The notes: generated by a model not told the origin, from the sequence alone. Counted from the first letter of the stretch, positions 15,899 through 24,005 are shown. The stretch is DNA of 33,535 nt from JAAYBG01 sp964411675 (GCA_964411675.1 CAYPLR010000018.1:1-33535); one strand, 5' to 3'. Numbers and translations are program-made.

Positions 15899-17728
15899 TT
15901 AGTTTGTTTGTTCATAAATATAATCTGTATCATATCCATTTTGAACTTTGCCTTTACTATAATCATAGTAATCGCCATGGACATACCCTGTATCCGATAA
16001 ATAAACAGGAATTTCTGAAAGTTTTCCACTAATAGCTGCTGCTAATGTCAATAAAGCTAACGCATCATTATCGTTAATACGACAATATCGATGAGCTTCT
16101 GATTTCACGAAATAGCCACGATGGAATTTTGTTGCAACAATATTATCAGCGATGATTCTCGCCATATCTAAATACTCTATTTTCTTTGTCATTTCATATA
16201 GATAAACAAAACTCATGACACCAAAACTACTATTTATACTAGTTCCTGTTATTGGACTCGTTGGATTTAATGTTAGAGCCATATCTTTTCCACTCTTATC
16301 TGCTCCAATATCACCATATCCTAATCCTTTTGCCACTTCTCTTAATAAATTCCAAAGTTCTTGATCTTCTGGGAATAGCTCACAAGCTCTTGCGATCGTT
16401 AACATATTTTCACTAGAAATATTCAAGTAATCGACAATTGTTCCCTTATCTCCATAATAACCATCTTTTTTAAAGACATATCCTAACATGGATTGTCCAT
16501 CATTCCACATAGGTAATAATCGCAATTTTTGATTTTGATCATAACATAAAGCATATTGATAGTATTTCTTCAAAGTATCTACTGTCCAACTTAACAATTC
16601 TGGATCGTCAAATTTTTCACCAATATAGAGATTAATATTCATACTATCTACGATAATAGCATTCACATTTTTAAACAAAACATTTCCTTCTAAAGCAATA
16701 TCTTTAAAATCATCACCAAATTGCCGTTTGGCTCGATCTCCATACTTAGAATTGGTATCGGTATCATCTGTCGTCGTTTCTCGTTGTAATGGTTGAGTAA
16801 ATTGATATACAGGAAGCCCTGTTTCAGGATTCCTTGCTAATTGATATTGGCGTGTCAAGTATTTTCCCCAGGCTGTTGCTGTTTGATTGTCAGTTAATTC
16901 TCCTAATAAGTAAGCAGCATAATATAAATCACTGCCTGCATTAATAAAAGTTAATCCTTGACTATTGGGCAGTTGTAATGCTTGGGTGTTGGCTGGAGTT
17001 GTTATCACATCACTAGGATCTACCACATCCATAATCGGTACTGGTCTTAATAAAACACTATTTGATTTTTCGGGGACTTCATATTTATTCAAAACTGTTG
17101 TATTTTCCCCATGACGATTGATATCTAGCGTTGCCCAATCAATGACATGTGCTGCCCATTGCTGTTCTAAATATTTCTTTACTGCTTCTTCATCCACTTC
17201 TAGCATCAATTCATAATATGGGTAATGATTCTTTAATTCATGAACTAATCCTTTGTTTTCAGGCCCTTCAACAAGTAAAGTATCAATGTTAATAAATTCA
17301 TGGCCACCCCATTTCAATAAGCCATTGTTATGTTGGAAGTATTTCATAAAATATTTTGTTGTTGCGATTGCTGAATTTTTATACTTCATATCACCCGTGA
17401 TCGTAGAATATGCGACAAGGGTGCGCATAAAATTTTGTTGGGAAGCATAATCAGAAATCGGAGAGAATGTTTGATCTTTATTTGCCCAACTAGCAAGTTC
17501 TCCAGTAAAAGTGTCGATTCCATCTGCTAAAAGGGATGTATTTTTTATATCACTACGACAATTTCTTAACACATTATCAAGATGCGTCTTTACTGCTTGC
17601 ATCCTGATTTCGTCTTTTTCTCCTGTACTTAGTTCTTCGCTTTGTTTATTACAACCTATCAAAGCGAAACTAATCATCAATAATAATAACAAAAACAAAC
17701 TCTTTATTACTTTCTTGAAAGAATTCAC
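15899..17728 (-). CDS. Lipoprotein, predicted alpha/alpha-toroid carbohydrate-active enzyme
   Basis: 609-aa lipoprotein: signal peptide 1-25 ending LIGC, with the lipid-anchored Cys at about residue 26. The mature part is built of repeated helix pairs with motifs usual in alpha/alpha-toroid glycoside hydrolases and polysaccharide lyases: NFMRTLVAYSTITGDMKYKNSAIATTKYF, NGLLKWGGHEFINIDTL, DWATLDINRHGEN, GSDLYYAAYLLGELTDN, and FGVMSFVYLYEMTKKIEYLDMARIIADN. The WGGH/NRHGE stretches recall pectate-lyase-like enzymes, but I cannot fix the family or the catalytic residues. GTG start with AGGAGG 7 nt upstream. It is the first gene of a two-gene unit with the Big2/lectin lipoprotein, and a strong promoter precedes it. 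Likely role: breakdown of an external polysaccharide. Confidence 0.65.
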   Translation of the reverse strand: MNSFKKVIKSLFLLLLLMISFALIGCNKQSEELSTGEKDEIRMQAVKTHLDNVLRNCRSDIKNTSLLADGIDTFTGELASWANKDQTFSPISDYASQQNFMRTLVAYSTITGDMKYKNSAIATTKYFMKYFQHNNGLLKWGGHEFINIDTLLVEGPENKGLVHELKNHYPYYELMLEVDEEAVKKYLEQQWAAHVIDWATLDINRHGENTTVLNKYEVPEKSNSVLLRPVPIMDVVDPSDVITTPANTQALQLPNSQGLTFINAGSDLYYAAYLLGELTDNQTATAWGKYLTRQYQLARNPETGLPVYQFTQPLQRETTTDDTDTNSKYGDRAKRQFGDDFKDIALEGNVLFKNVNAIIVDSMNINLYIGEKFDDPELLSWTVDTLKKYYQYALCYDQNQKLRLLPMWNDGQSMLGYVFKKDGYYGDKGTIVDYLNISSENMLTIARACELFPEDQELWNLLREVAKGLGYGDIGADKSGKDMALTLNPTSPITGTSINSSFGVMSFVYLYEMTKKIEYLDMARIIADNIVATKFHRGYFVKSEAHRYCRINDNDALALLTLAAAISGKLSEIPVYLSDTGYVHGDYYDYSKGKVQNGYDTDYIYEQTN

Positions 17729-17747
17729 AACCTATCCTCCTCTATTG

Positions 17748-17772
17748 GTTCGTATTTGCGTACATCGTTCGT
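17748..17772 (-). promoter_or_regulatory. Direct repeat in the leader of the lipoprotein operon
   Basis: ACGAAC occurs twice on the minus strand (17772-17767 and 17753-17748), 19 nt apart, just at and after the expected transcription start. This is where a repressor would block. No factor is identified. Confidence 0.25.
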
Positions 17773-17779
17773 TACAATT

Positions 17780-17808
17780 ATTATATCATTGTTTTAATCG
17801 TTTGTCTA
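17780..17808 (-). promoter_or_regulatory. Promoter of the surface lipoprotein operon
   Basis: On the minus strand TAGACA (17808-17803), a 17-nt spacer ending TGA and TATAAT (17785-17780): an extended -10 promoter. The leader is about 45 nt. Confidence 0.75.
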
Positions 17809-17847
17809 TGTTTTCTCTAGAATCACTTTTTATAAATATTTTCCAAA

Positions 17848-17872
17848 TAAAAAAAGCATCTTTCGACGCTTT
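17848..17872 (-). terminator. Intrinsic terminator after the SPFH gene
   Basis: Minus-strand AAAGCGTC-GAAA-GATGCTTT (8-bp stem, GNRA-type loop, one G-T pair) followed by a run of T; 36 nt after the stop at 17909. Confidence 0.85.
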
Positions 17873-17908
17873 AGTTATTCACTTATATAATGATACTATT
17901 TGATATTT

Positions 17909-18862
17909 TTAATCTATCCCAACGATTACATTGGATCCATCCGTAACCTTAGGTAATACGCCATCCCATTTTGCGTAATAAAGAACACTTAAAACAAGAT
18001 TACTTATTTGAACTTCTGTTAAGTCGGGAAGCTTTTCTTTGTAATAATCTAGCAAGTTAGCAACTGCTTCTTTTTCAGCAGCTACTTTGTATGCTTCAGC
18101 ATCCGCTCCAATTTTAATAGCATCAGCCTGAGCTTGAGCATTCATAATCAACGTTTCATTTTCAATTTCAGCTTTTTCTTGATTAGCAATTGCGATTTCA
18201 ACATTTTGTTGTGCTTCTGCTTTTTGTTGAATTACTGTCTCAACAAGTTGACCAGCATCAATATCATCAAAAGAAGCCATTGATAATGTGATGAAGTATT
18301 CCTCCATTAAAATTGTTCCTAGTTCTTGTTCGAATTTTATACGAGCGTTCTCTAATTCCTCGCTTAACAAACTATACACATCATATTGGATGGTAACTTT
18401 TTGTAGTGCTTGTTTGGTAACGGCATTCAATTGATCTGGTGTTAAATCAGTTTTGCCAGTAACCTTAAAAAATTTCCCTGCATTTAAGGCTTGAATGCGG
18501 TAAGAAATCGTGGTAACGAATCGCGCATAAACTGAATCTTTTGTCTGACCTCCTAAATCCTCATCAAAAGATGCTCCCAAAGTAACAGTTTTTACCGCTG
18601 TTTGAATGGGGGTAATATGTTCAAAAATTGATTTTACTTGAAAGCCTTCTGTTTTTACCTCTTCTACAACTCCATAGCGGTCGTCATAGATGATTCCCAC
18701 TTCATTAGCGTTTACTTTAGTAAACATTCCTGTAAGTAATAAAAGGGGAACTACTAAAACAATAAGTATCGCAGCCTTTGGTAATTTTCTTGAAGAAATT
18801 CCGATAACTACACCTGATATAGCCATAAAAAATAAAACAATAGTAATAATCAATAAACCCAT
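17909..18862 (-). CDS. SPFH/Band 7 (prohibitin-like) membrane protein
   Basis: 317 aa. Two hydrophobic segments at the N terminus (about 2-22 and 30-47) anchor it, followed by an SPFH domain starting KVNANEVGIIYDDRYGVVEEVKTEGFQ and continuing through ITPIQTAVKTVTLGASF and TTISYRIQ. A long Ala/Glu/Gln-rich helix (about 205-275: QQKAEAQQNVEIAIANQEKA...) gives the coiled coil by which such proteins form rings in membranes. Known family role: organising membrane microdomains and guarding membrane proteases; no partner (NfeD or FtsH) is adjacent here. RBS AAGGAG is well placed before ATG. It has its own terminator and seems to be a single-gene unit. Confidence 0.85.
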   Translation of the reverse strand: MGLLIITIVLFFMAISGVVIGISSRKLPKAAILIVLVVPLLLLTGMFTKVNANEVGIIYDDRYGVVEEVKTEGFQVKSIFEHITPIQTAVKTVTLGASFDEDLGGQTKDSVYARFVTTISYRIQALNAGKFFKVTGKTDLTPDQLNAVTKQALQKVTIQYDVYSLLSEELENARIKFEQELGTILMEEYFITLSMASFDDIDAGQLVETVIQQKAEAQQNVEIAIANQEKAEIENETLIMNAQAQADAIKIGADAEAYKVAAEKEAVANLLDYYKEKLPDLTEVQISNLVLSVLYYAKWDGVLPKVTDGSNVIVGID

Positions 18863-18889
18863 AAATTCTCCTTCTTATATTGTAGATAT

Positions 18890-18917
18890 ATTATACAATA
18901 TTTTTAAGTATATCAAC
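18890..18917 (-). promoter_or_regulatory. Promoter of the SPFH gene
   Basis: On the minus strand TATAAT (18895-18890) with GTTGAT (18917-18912) 16 nt upstream; about 27 nt before the ATG. The -10 is clear, the -35 is weak. Confidence 0.5.
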
Positions 18918-19081
18918 ACATTTTTTTAAATTTATTCTAATGAAATGATATTTATACAGTAGATAAAATCTAGTTTTTTTGTTTAGCATTCATACCCTTT
19001 CTTTTAGTTTTGTATTTCATCTTTTTATGTCTAGTTTTCCTTTGCTATTTCAGTTCTATACAATTAGGACTAAAACCAAAT

Positions 19082-19107
19082 AAAAAAGCACCTACTTAAG
19101 TGCTTTT
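19082..19107. terminator. Intrinsic terminator after the phosphodiesterase gene
   Basis: AAAAGCAC and GTGCTTTT arms (8 bp) with an 8-nt loop, followed on the minus strand by TTATTTGG after a six-T run. The TAA stop of the gene overlaps the first arm by two bases. Confidence 0.85.
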
Positions 19108-20374
19108 ATAGATCCCAAAAATTGATTTTATTTGTTGCATCCTTTAAAACTAAATCATTGTTGTTTTTTATTATACTAGGAATCAAATCGATGCTTGTTA
19201 CTCTTTTAGTAATTATTCTAGGTTGAATTTCTCCTCCAAACACCAATCCGAAAATGTGTTGTGATGTTTTATCTAAAGAATCATGATTTGCTCCATAATT
19301 TTCCAGATAATCTTTGATACTAAAATGATTGCCTTTCTTCGCCGAAACTAAGATTTCTGGCCCTCTTTCATCAAGGCCATACTTCTTCATCATCTCTTGT
19401 TTTAATAATACTTTATCAATATAGTCTTCTTTAAGTACTTTTTCCCTTATTTCTTTCATAAATCCCAAAGTAATAGGCTTTAAGAAATAAAAAGAACATT
19501 CGTTAGAAATAGGGATGAGAACAAGGTCTGTATCTTCCTTTACATCATCAGGAAAAGTAACCTTCAAATTACACTTTTCTAGTGTTTCTTTTAATAAGGA
19601 TAAACTACTTTTACCATAATAAGGTGTCATTCCATGATCCGTAGTTACTAAAATGATAACATCATCATAAATATTTTGCTCAACACAAATTTTTTTAACT
19701 ATCATTAGTTCATTTTGAATCGCTAGCAACCTTTCTTGAATATCTTTTTGGCGTTCGCGAAATGTTTTTCTTTTTGGGTATTGTTGATAATTACTATTAT
19801 TATGTCCCAATGAATCTAGGTCATCGATATATAAAGCAAGTAAATCGGGGAACTCATCGTAAATAAATTCTTTTTCTCCTATATATACTGGTTCTTTCTT
19901 AATAATTTTATACAGTATAGAAAAACGATCTAAATAGTTACTATGTTCATTAGGAGCAACAAAATAATTGTTTCTTTTACTGCCTTTTACACAGGGATTA
20001 TTCTCAAGCATAAATTGATGAATCGAAACCACTGTTTTCCCAGACTCTAAGAAAAGTTCAGCAACATTTTGAGCGTCAAATGTGCGTAAATGCTTCACTA
20101 CTTTTCGTTCTTCTTTATCAAAGTGTTGATAGAAATTATGAGTCTTATTGCTCCAAGTTCCACTTAGAATTGCGCTTTGCATAGGATTTGTGATTGATAT
20201 TAAGCCACTATGAAGATTTTGGAAAAATATTCCTTCTTCTTTTAGCTTTTCAAAGCCGTCATCTAATTTATGATGATGTAAGTATTGATAATAAGAATAT
20301 GAAAACCCATCTAAATTAATATAAATAATTTTTTTAGCTTTTTCCTTCATAAATTTTTTTAAATAACCTCTCAT
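19106..20374 (-). CDS. Alkaline phosphatase-superfamily phosphodiesterase (type I PDE/nucleotide pyrophosphatase-like)
   Basis: 422-aa protein without signal peptide, so probably cytoplasmic. Two-metal site residues are visible: D22 in IIYINLDGFSY, a likely nucleophile T62 in LISITNPMQSAILSG, DDLDSLGHN in the middle (Asp and His ligands), TTDHGMTPYYG (Asp-His pair) and a C-terminal His in ENYGANHDSLDK. This is the order of the PF01663 family. Members hydrolyse phosphodiester or pyrophosphate bonds, and some transfer phosphoglycerol or phosphoethanolamine; substrate unknown here. Start is uncertain: the first ATG (20374) has no evident Shine-Dalgarno site, and the ATG of codon 9 has GAGAGG 16 nt away. 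Its own promoter and terminator make it a single-gene unit. Confidence 0.82.
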   Translation of the reverse strand: MRGYLKKFMKEKAKKIIYINLDGFSYSYYQYLHHHKLDDGFEKLKEEGIFFQNLHSGLISITNPMQSAILSGTWSNKTHNFYQHFDKEERKVVKHLRTFDAQNVAELFLESGKTVVSIHQFMLENNPCVKGSKRNNYFVAPNEHSNYLDRFSILYKIIKKEPVYIGEKEFIYDEFPDLLALYIDDLDSLGHNNSNYQQYPKRKTFRERQKDIQERLLAIQNELMIVKKICVEQNIYDDVIILVTTDHGMTPYYGKSSLSLLKETLEKCNLKVTFPDDVKEDTDLVLIPISNECSFYFLKPITLGFMKEIREKVLKEDYIDKVLLKQEMMKKYGLDERGPEILVSAKKGNHFSIKDYLENYGANHDSLDKTSQHIFGLVFGGEIQPRIITKRVTSIDLIPSIIKNNNDLVLKDATNKINFWDL

Positions 20375-20455
20375 AATCTATTGTTTAATATTTATTTAAC
20401 TTAGTAAATATAAAATTACCATTTTCCTAGTAAAGTATGATATTGCTACTAATGC

Positions 20456-20484
20456 ATTATAATCGAAGCGGATTGTTTTATCAA
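20456..20484 (-). promoter_or_regulatory. Promoter of the phosphodiesterase gene
   Basis: On the minus strand TTGATA (20484-20479), a 17-nt spacer and TATAAT (20461-20456), giving a leader of about 75 nt. Confidence 0.7.
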
Positions 20485-20517
20485 GAAGTAATCAATCATA
20501 AAATTTTTTCACTATAA

Positions 20518-20546
20518 TAAAAAACTGCTAACAAATTGTTAACAGT
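20518..20546 (-). terminator. Intrinsic terminator after yhaM
   Basis: Minus-strand CTGTTAACA-ATT-TGTTAGCAG (9-bp stem, one G-T pair, 3-nt loop) followed by TTTTTTATT, just past the stop at 20553. Confidence 0.85.
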
Positions 20547-20552
20547 CAATTT

Positions 20553-21494
20553 TTATTTAATGTCAGGAATATAGAATGCTTTTCGATCAAAAGCAGCAAT
20601 TGGGTTTGTGTACTGTCCTTTTTCACCATTGGGAATTTCTTTTTCTAATGCTGCCATACGAGAATCTGAGAAATCTAGTAAATATACCAAAACCGCTTCT
20701 GCCATCTGTGGTTCTTTAGGAGATCCATATTCTAATAATCCATGGTGTGAAATAATAATATGTTGCAAAGATAAAGCTTCATCGGTTTTTTCATATCCAA
20801 GTTTTACTGCTGATGCATAAACTAGATTAACCCCAATGGTAATATGGCCTAATAAATTCCCCTCTTTTGTATATTCAGTCCCTTTTGGTCCGCTCAACTC
20901 AACAATCTTTCCTAAATCATGAAGAATAATACTAGCATGAACTAGATCTTGATTTAAGAATGGATATATTTCTAAATAGCGATCACTTAATCGTAGCATA
21001 GAATAGATATGATAGGCCAGTCCTGAATAATAATTGTGATGCATTGTCATTGCTGCTGGGAACAAAAAGAATTCAGTGTAATATTGTTTCACTAAATCAA
21101 TCACAATATCTCTAATGGTTTTATTTTGTAATGCTTCAATATATTTCTTAATTTCTTTTTGCAAGACCTCGATAGAAATCTTAGCATATTCATAAAACTC
21201 TTCTTTTGCAACTTCATCTTCTTCTGTTGTCAAGCGAAAATCATTTACATTAAATTGTAGTTTCCCTTGATAATCCTTCATTATTCCTGTGGCTACATAA
21301 ATTTCACCACTTTTCAAAAGTTGCTTTTTATCTTCAGATAATGACCAAATCTTTACTTCAATTAAATCTTTTCCATCAAATCCAAGTAAACTAGCATAAT
21401 CAGCATTAGAACTTGTTTTACGAATTTGGATATCTGTAAATCTAAGAATCAACGTCGCTTTATCTGCTGCATTAAAATCTTTAATTCTATTCAT
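20553..21494 (-). CDS. yhaM: 3'-5' exoribonuclease YhaM-like
   Basis: OB-fold plus HD-domain exoribonuclease, 313 aa, as in B. subtilis YhaM (314 aa), which trims RNA 3' ends with divalent metal. The N-terminal OB domain (about 10-95) includes ASLLGFDGKDLIEVKIW and VATGIMKDYQGKLQFNV. The HD domain begins with AMTMHHNYYSGLAYHIYSML, then ASIILHDLGKIVEL (the HD pair), GHITIGVNLVY and LQHIIISHHGLLEYGSPKEPQ with the second His pair. The ATG overlaps the end of the upstream CCA-like gene by 8 nt, so translation is coupled, and both share one terminator. This pairing with a tRNA nucleotidyltransferase homologue is discussed as a finding. Confidence 0.93.
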   Translation of the reverse strand: MNRIKDFNAADKATLILRFTDIQIRKTSSNADYASLLGFDGKDLIEVKIWSLSEDKKQLLKSGEIYVATGIMKDYQGKLQFNVNDFRLTTEEDEVAKEEFYEYAKISIEVLQKEIKKYIEALQNKTIRDIVIDLVKQYYTEFFLFPAAMTMHHNYYSGLAYHIYSMLRLSDRYLEIYPFLNQDLVHASIILHDLGKIVELSGPKGTEYTKEGNLLGHITIGVNLVYASAVKLGYEKTDEALSLQHIIISHHGLLEYGSPKEPQMAEAVLVYLLDFSDSRMAALEKEIPNGEKGQYTNPIAAFDRKAFYIPDIK

Positions 21495-23055
21495 TGTTCT
21501 TCTCCTTTAATTTCTTATATTTAGGATTAGATTTGATTAGAATTTCTCGATAGGCATTCTCAAGGTTTGCTCTTGCTTCCTCATCAGCATTCTGTAATTC
21601 ACCCATCATGGCTAGGTTCTTAGTAACTAGTTGCTTCACTTCTGCTTGTAATTCTATTTCTAATCGGTTGATTTCCAATTCAGCAATTTGACGATCCTTT
21701 TCGTGAAGACGTCGTTCATACTCTTCAAACTTGTTTTGCATGCTCGTTTCTTCAACCGGTTTTGATACAGGTAGACTTTTTTCTTCGTAATATTCGAAAG
21801 AATTGTCTTTTTCATAGGATACTGGTTCTGGAGAACGCTCGAAAGCACTTCTTTCACTACTACGATAAGTACCACTTAAAATTAATCCCTTATCTTTCAA
21901 CAATCCTACTGTGAATATTTTAATCGCATCATAATCATTTGGTAATTGATTGAATAACACCTTATAGATAATCTCATCAAGGACTTCTTGAATATAAGGG
22001 CCTTCTAAATTGTTAGTTAATTTAAGAATATCTTCACCCTTAAATGCTAAATCACAAACTCGTTTAATCGGTAATAAACTATATTCTTTTTTAATTTTAC
22101 GGCTTTGTCTTTTGGCTGTTCCTAATAAAACGTTGATATAATTTGCTTGTTGACATACTTCCAATCCATAATTGAATAATAGCAAGGTATCGTATTGACT
22201 TTTTGGCGTAACTAAAGCTAAATCAACAACCCTCTTTAATGTCTGTATATTGCTAGACATCGATAAAAAGGCTTCGTCAATTCCCTTGTTTTGAACAAAA
22301 GCACATCCTAGAATAGTATCAATGCTTTCTGCTCGATATTTCTTGTTCAGTCGCTTAAATTCATTTCCCAATACTGGAATTCTTCGATAGGCTCCTGAAT
22401 CAACAATGTATGCTAATGCTTTTCTGAAATTTGGACCATTGATAATATATTTTAATTCTTCTGCCATCGCATCTACTTTTACATTGGTCATTTGTTTATT
22501 GCCTTTAATAGCAGAATACGTAGCTTTATCAATCTTAAAACCTAATTCACTAACTAAGCGAAAAGCCTTTAAAATACGAATGGGTTCCTCGTTAAAGCGT
22601 AGTCTTGGTTTACCAATTGCTCTAATTCGTTTTTTTTGTAAATCCTCATAGCCATTTAAAGCATCTGTTACTTTTCCACTATGACTCATTGCCATCGCAT
22701 TAATCGTAAAATCACGACGATGAAGATCATCAATTAAACTCTTTGAGTAATGAGATTGTAATGTTTTCCTGCTTTCACTACGAACTTCTTCTTTAAATGT
22801 ACCAATGATGTACTCTAATTCCCCTAAGTACAATTTTACTAAACCATCGCTAATCACTTCAACGCGATTGTTTGTAAAGATAGAGCGAACATTCTCAGGA
22901 GTAGCGCTTGTACAAATCTCTATGGTATTAAAATCAATTCCTAGAATCTTATTTCGTACTATTTCACCAGTAAAATAAGCTTCACAACCATTGTTTATTA
23001 ATGATTTTAGAATTTCTTTTCCTTTTTCTAGATATTTTTCTTTTTGGATCATCAT
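21487..23055 (-). CDS. CCA-adding enzyme/poly(A) polymerase homologue with altered catalytic site and coiled-coil tail
   Basis: 522 aa, longer than typical class II tRNA nucleotidyltransferases (about 400). The head and neck domains are recognisable: TGEIVRNKILGIDFNTIEICTSATPENV (28-55), LHRRDFTINAMAM (111-121), and EEPIRILKAFRLVSELGFKID (156-176). Where active enzymes have GGxVRD and a DxD pair, this one has GEIVRN and T44-I-E46: the first catalytic Asp is Thr, the second Glu. The rest of the RRDxTxNA region is intact. From about 405 to 515 a charged segment and long coiled coil (EEYERRLHEKDRQIAELEINRLEIE...) are added. It probably still binds RNA but is unlikely to be a standard CCA enzyme. 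It has an 8-nt overlap with yhaM. RBS AAAGGTG before the ATG pair. Confidence 0.78.
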   Translation of the reverse strand: MMIQKEKYLEKGKEILKSLINNGCEAYFTGEIVRNKILGIDFNTIEICTSATPENVRSIFTNNRVEVISDGLVKLYLGELEYIIGTFKEEVRSESRKTLQSHYSKSLIDDLHRRDFTINAMAMSHSGKVTDALNGYEDLQKKRIRAIGKPRLRFNEEPIRILKAFRLVSELGFKIDKATYSAIKGNKQMTNVKVDAMAEELKYIINGPNFRKALAYIVDSGAYRRIPVLGNEFKRLNKKYRAESIDTILGCAFVQNKGIDEAFLSMSSNIQTLKRVVDLALVTPKSQYDTLLLFNYGLEVCQQANYINVLLGTAKRQSRKIKKEYSLLPIKRVCDLAFKGEDILKLTNNLEGPYIQEVLDEIIYKVLFNQLPNDYDAIKIFTVGLLKDKGLILSGTYRSSERSAFERSPEPVSYEKDNSFEYYEEKSLPVSKPVEETSMQNKFEEYERRLHEKDRQIAELEINRLEIELQAEVKQLVTKNLAMMGELQNADEEARANLENAYREILIKSNPKYKKLKEKNNE

Positions 23056-23096
23056 ACATACACCTTTGTTTTAATTATCCTATGTGGCTATAACAT

Positions 23097-23125
23097 ATTA
23101 TACAATAACATTATGCCTTTTTCTA
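23097..23125 (-). promoter_or_regulatory. Promoter of the CCA-like/yhaM unit
   Basis: On the minus strand TATAAT (23102-23097) with TAGAAA (23125-23120) 17 nt upstream; about 42 nt before the ATG. The -35 is weak. Confidence 0.5.
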
Positions 23126-23152
23126 TGTTTTTTTTATTTTTTTAGAAAATCC

Positions 23153-23181
23153 TTGGTTTTCATTTCTTTTTATTCTATAAT
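23153..23181 (+). promoter_or_regulatory. Promoter of yigZ
   Basis: TTGGTT (23153-23158), a 17-nt spacer and TATAAT (23176-23181), close upstream of the RBS AAGGTG. Confidence 0.65.
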
Positions 23182-23199
23182 TTAATTAAGGTGATAATT

Positions 23200-23820
23200 A
23201 TGCGTACCATTGATAAGCCCTATTTTTATGAACAGATTATTAATCGGAGTCGTTTTATTTGTTCATTATATCCCATTAACAATATACAGGAAGCAAATCA
23301 ATTGCTAACCCAAACAAGAAAACAATATTATGATGCTACTCATAATTGTTATGCTTATATTTTGGGCGATAATGGTGAAATAACAAAAAATAGTGATGAT
23401 AAAGAGCCTGCTCAAACTGCAGGTATCGTCATCTATGATGTTTTAAAGAAGAATAATTTAACAAACGTCTTAGCAATTGTTACTCGCTATTATGGAGGAA
23501 TAAAATTAGGAGCCGGAGGATTAATAAGAGCTTATAGCACTTCAACAAGCCAAACTGTTAATCAAGCAGAACTACTAGAAATCATTTCTTGCCTTATTAT
23601 TGAAATTACTTATGACTATGTTTACACCAATGCCATTAGTGCTCTCTTTACCTCTGAGCAAGAATTAGAAAAAAAATTTGCCGATCAAGTAACGTTTAAA
23701 TATTTAATCCTTGCTCGCGATAAGGATAAGATTATTGAAAAAATTACTTCGATTACAAAAAATACAGCTTCTTTTAAAATCCTTCAAGAAATAACCAAAC
23801 CTTTTAAGAACTCCAACTAG
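23200..23820 (+). CDS. yigZ: YigZ/IMPACT family protein
   Basis: 206 aa, close to the family's usual 200-215. The N-terminal UPF0029/Impact domain shows the hallmark order SRFICSLYPI, HNCYAYILGDNGEITKNSDDKEPAQTAG, and VTRYYGGIKLGAGGLIRAYS, followed by a C-terminal ferredoxin-like (DUF1949) domain. The human homologue IMPACT regulates GCN2; bacterial YigZ has an elongation-factor-like nucleic-acid-binding fold and no settled function. An in-frame GTG at 23191 exists, but AAGGTG is placed 6 nt before the ATG at 23200, so this start is used. Own promoter; the TAG stop is embedded in the terminator stem. Confidence 0.92.
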   Translation: MRTIDKPYFYEQIINRSRFICSLYPINNIQEANQLLTQTRKQYYDATHNCYAYILGDNGEITKNSDDKEPAQTAGIVIYDVLKKNNLTNVLAIVTRYYGGIKLGAGGLIRAYSTSTSQTVNQAELLEIISCLIIEITYDYVYTNAISALFTSEQELEKKFADQVTFKYLILARDKDKIIEKITSITKNTASFKILQEITKPFKNSN

Positions 23821-23845
23821 CGTCCCTAAATACGCTAGTTTTTTC
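23815..23845 (+). terminator. Intrinsic terminator after yigZ
   Basis: AACTAGCGT and ACGCTAGTT arms (9-bp perfect stem, 8-nt loop) then TTTTTTC. The yigZ stop codon lies inside the first arm. Confidence 0.9.
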
Positions 23846-23947
23846 GCTTTTAAGCCGTTTTTGGCCTTTCAACAACTAATTAATCACTGTAAGAGTTCCT
23901 ATGATTTAAACCGATTTAAACAACTTTCAACTTTTTATAAATTTTAC

Positions 23948-23976
23948 TTGCAATACGCTTTTTAATATGATATTAT
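23948..23976 (+). promoter_or_regulatory. Promoter of the degV-marR unit
   Basis: TTGCAA (23948-23953), a 17-nt spacer ending TGA and TATTAT (23971-23976), an extended -10 form; 44 nt before the degV ATG. Confidence 0.7.
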
Positions 23977-24005
23977 TTTGATTGTCAAACTATTTGTATT
24001 TCAAA
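23977..24005 (+). promoter_or_regulatory. Tandem TTTG-N5-CAAA palindromes, probable FabT-like operator
   Basis: Two palindromes, TTTGATTGTCAAA (23977-23989) and TTTGTATTTCAAA (23993-24005), sit directly after the -10 box and cover the expected start of transcription. Their centres are 16 bp apart, so dimers would bind at a similar face of the helix. The first resembles the FabT box of streptococci (TTTGA-N3-TCAAA core). The MarR gene of this unit is the obvious candidate ligand. Confidence 0.6.

Noticed and set aside
17511..17903. Plus-strand 130-residue ORF across the lipoprotein promoter
   Set aside because: It overlaps a clear promoter and terminator on the other strand, with low-complexity Asn/Lys content and no RBS.
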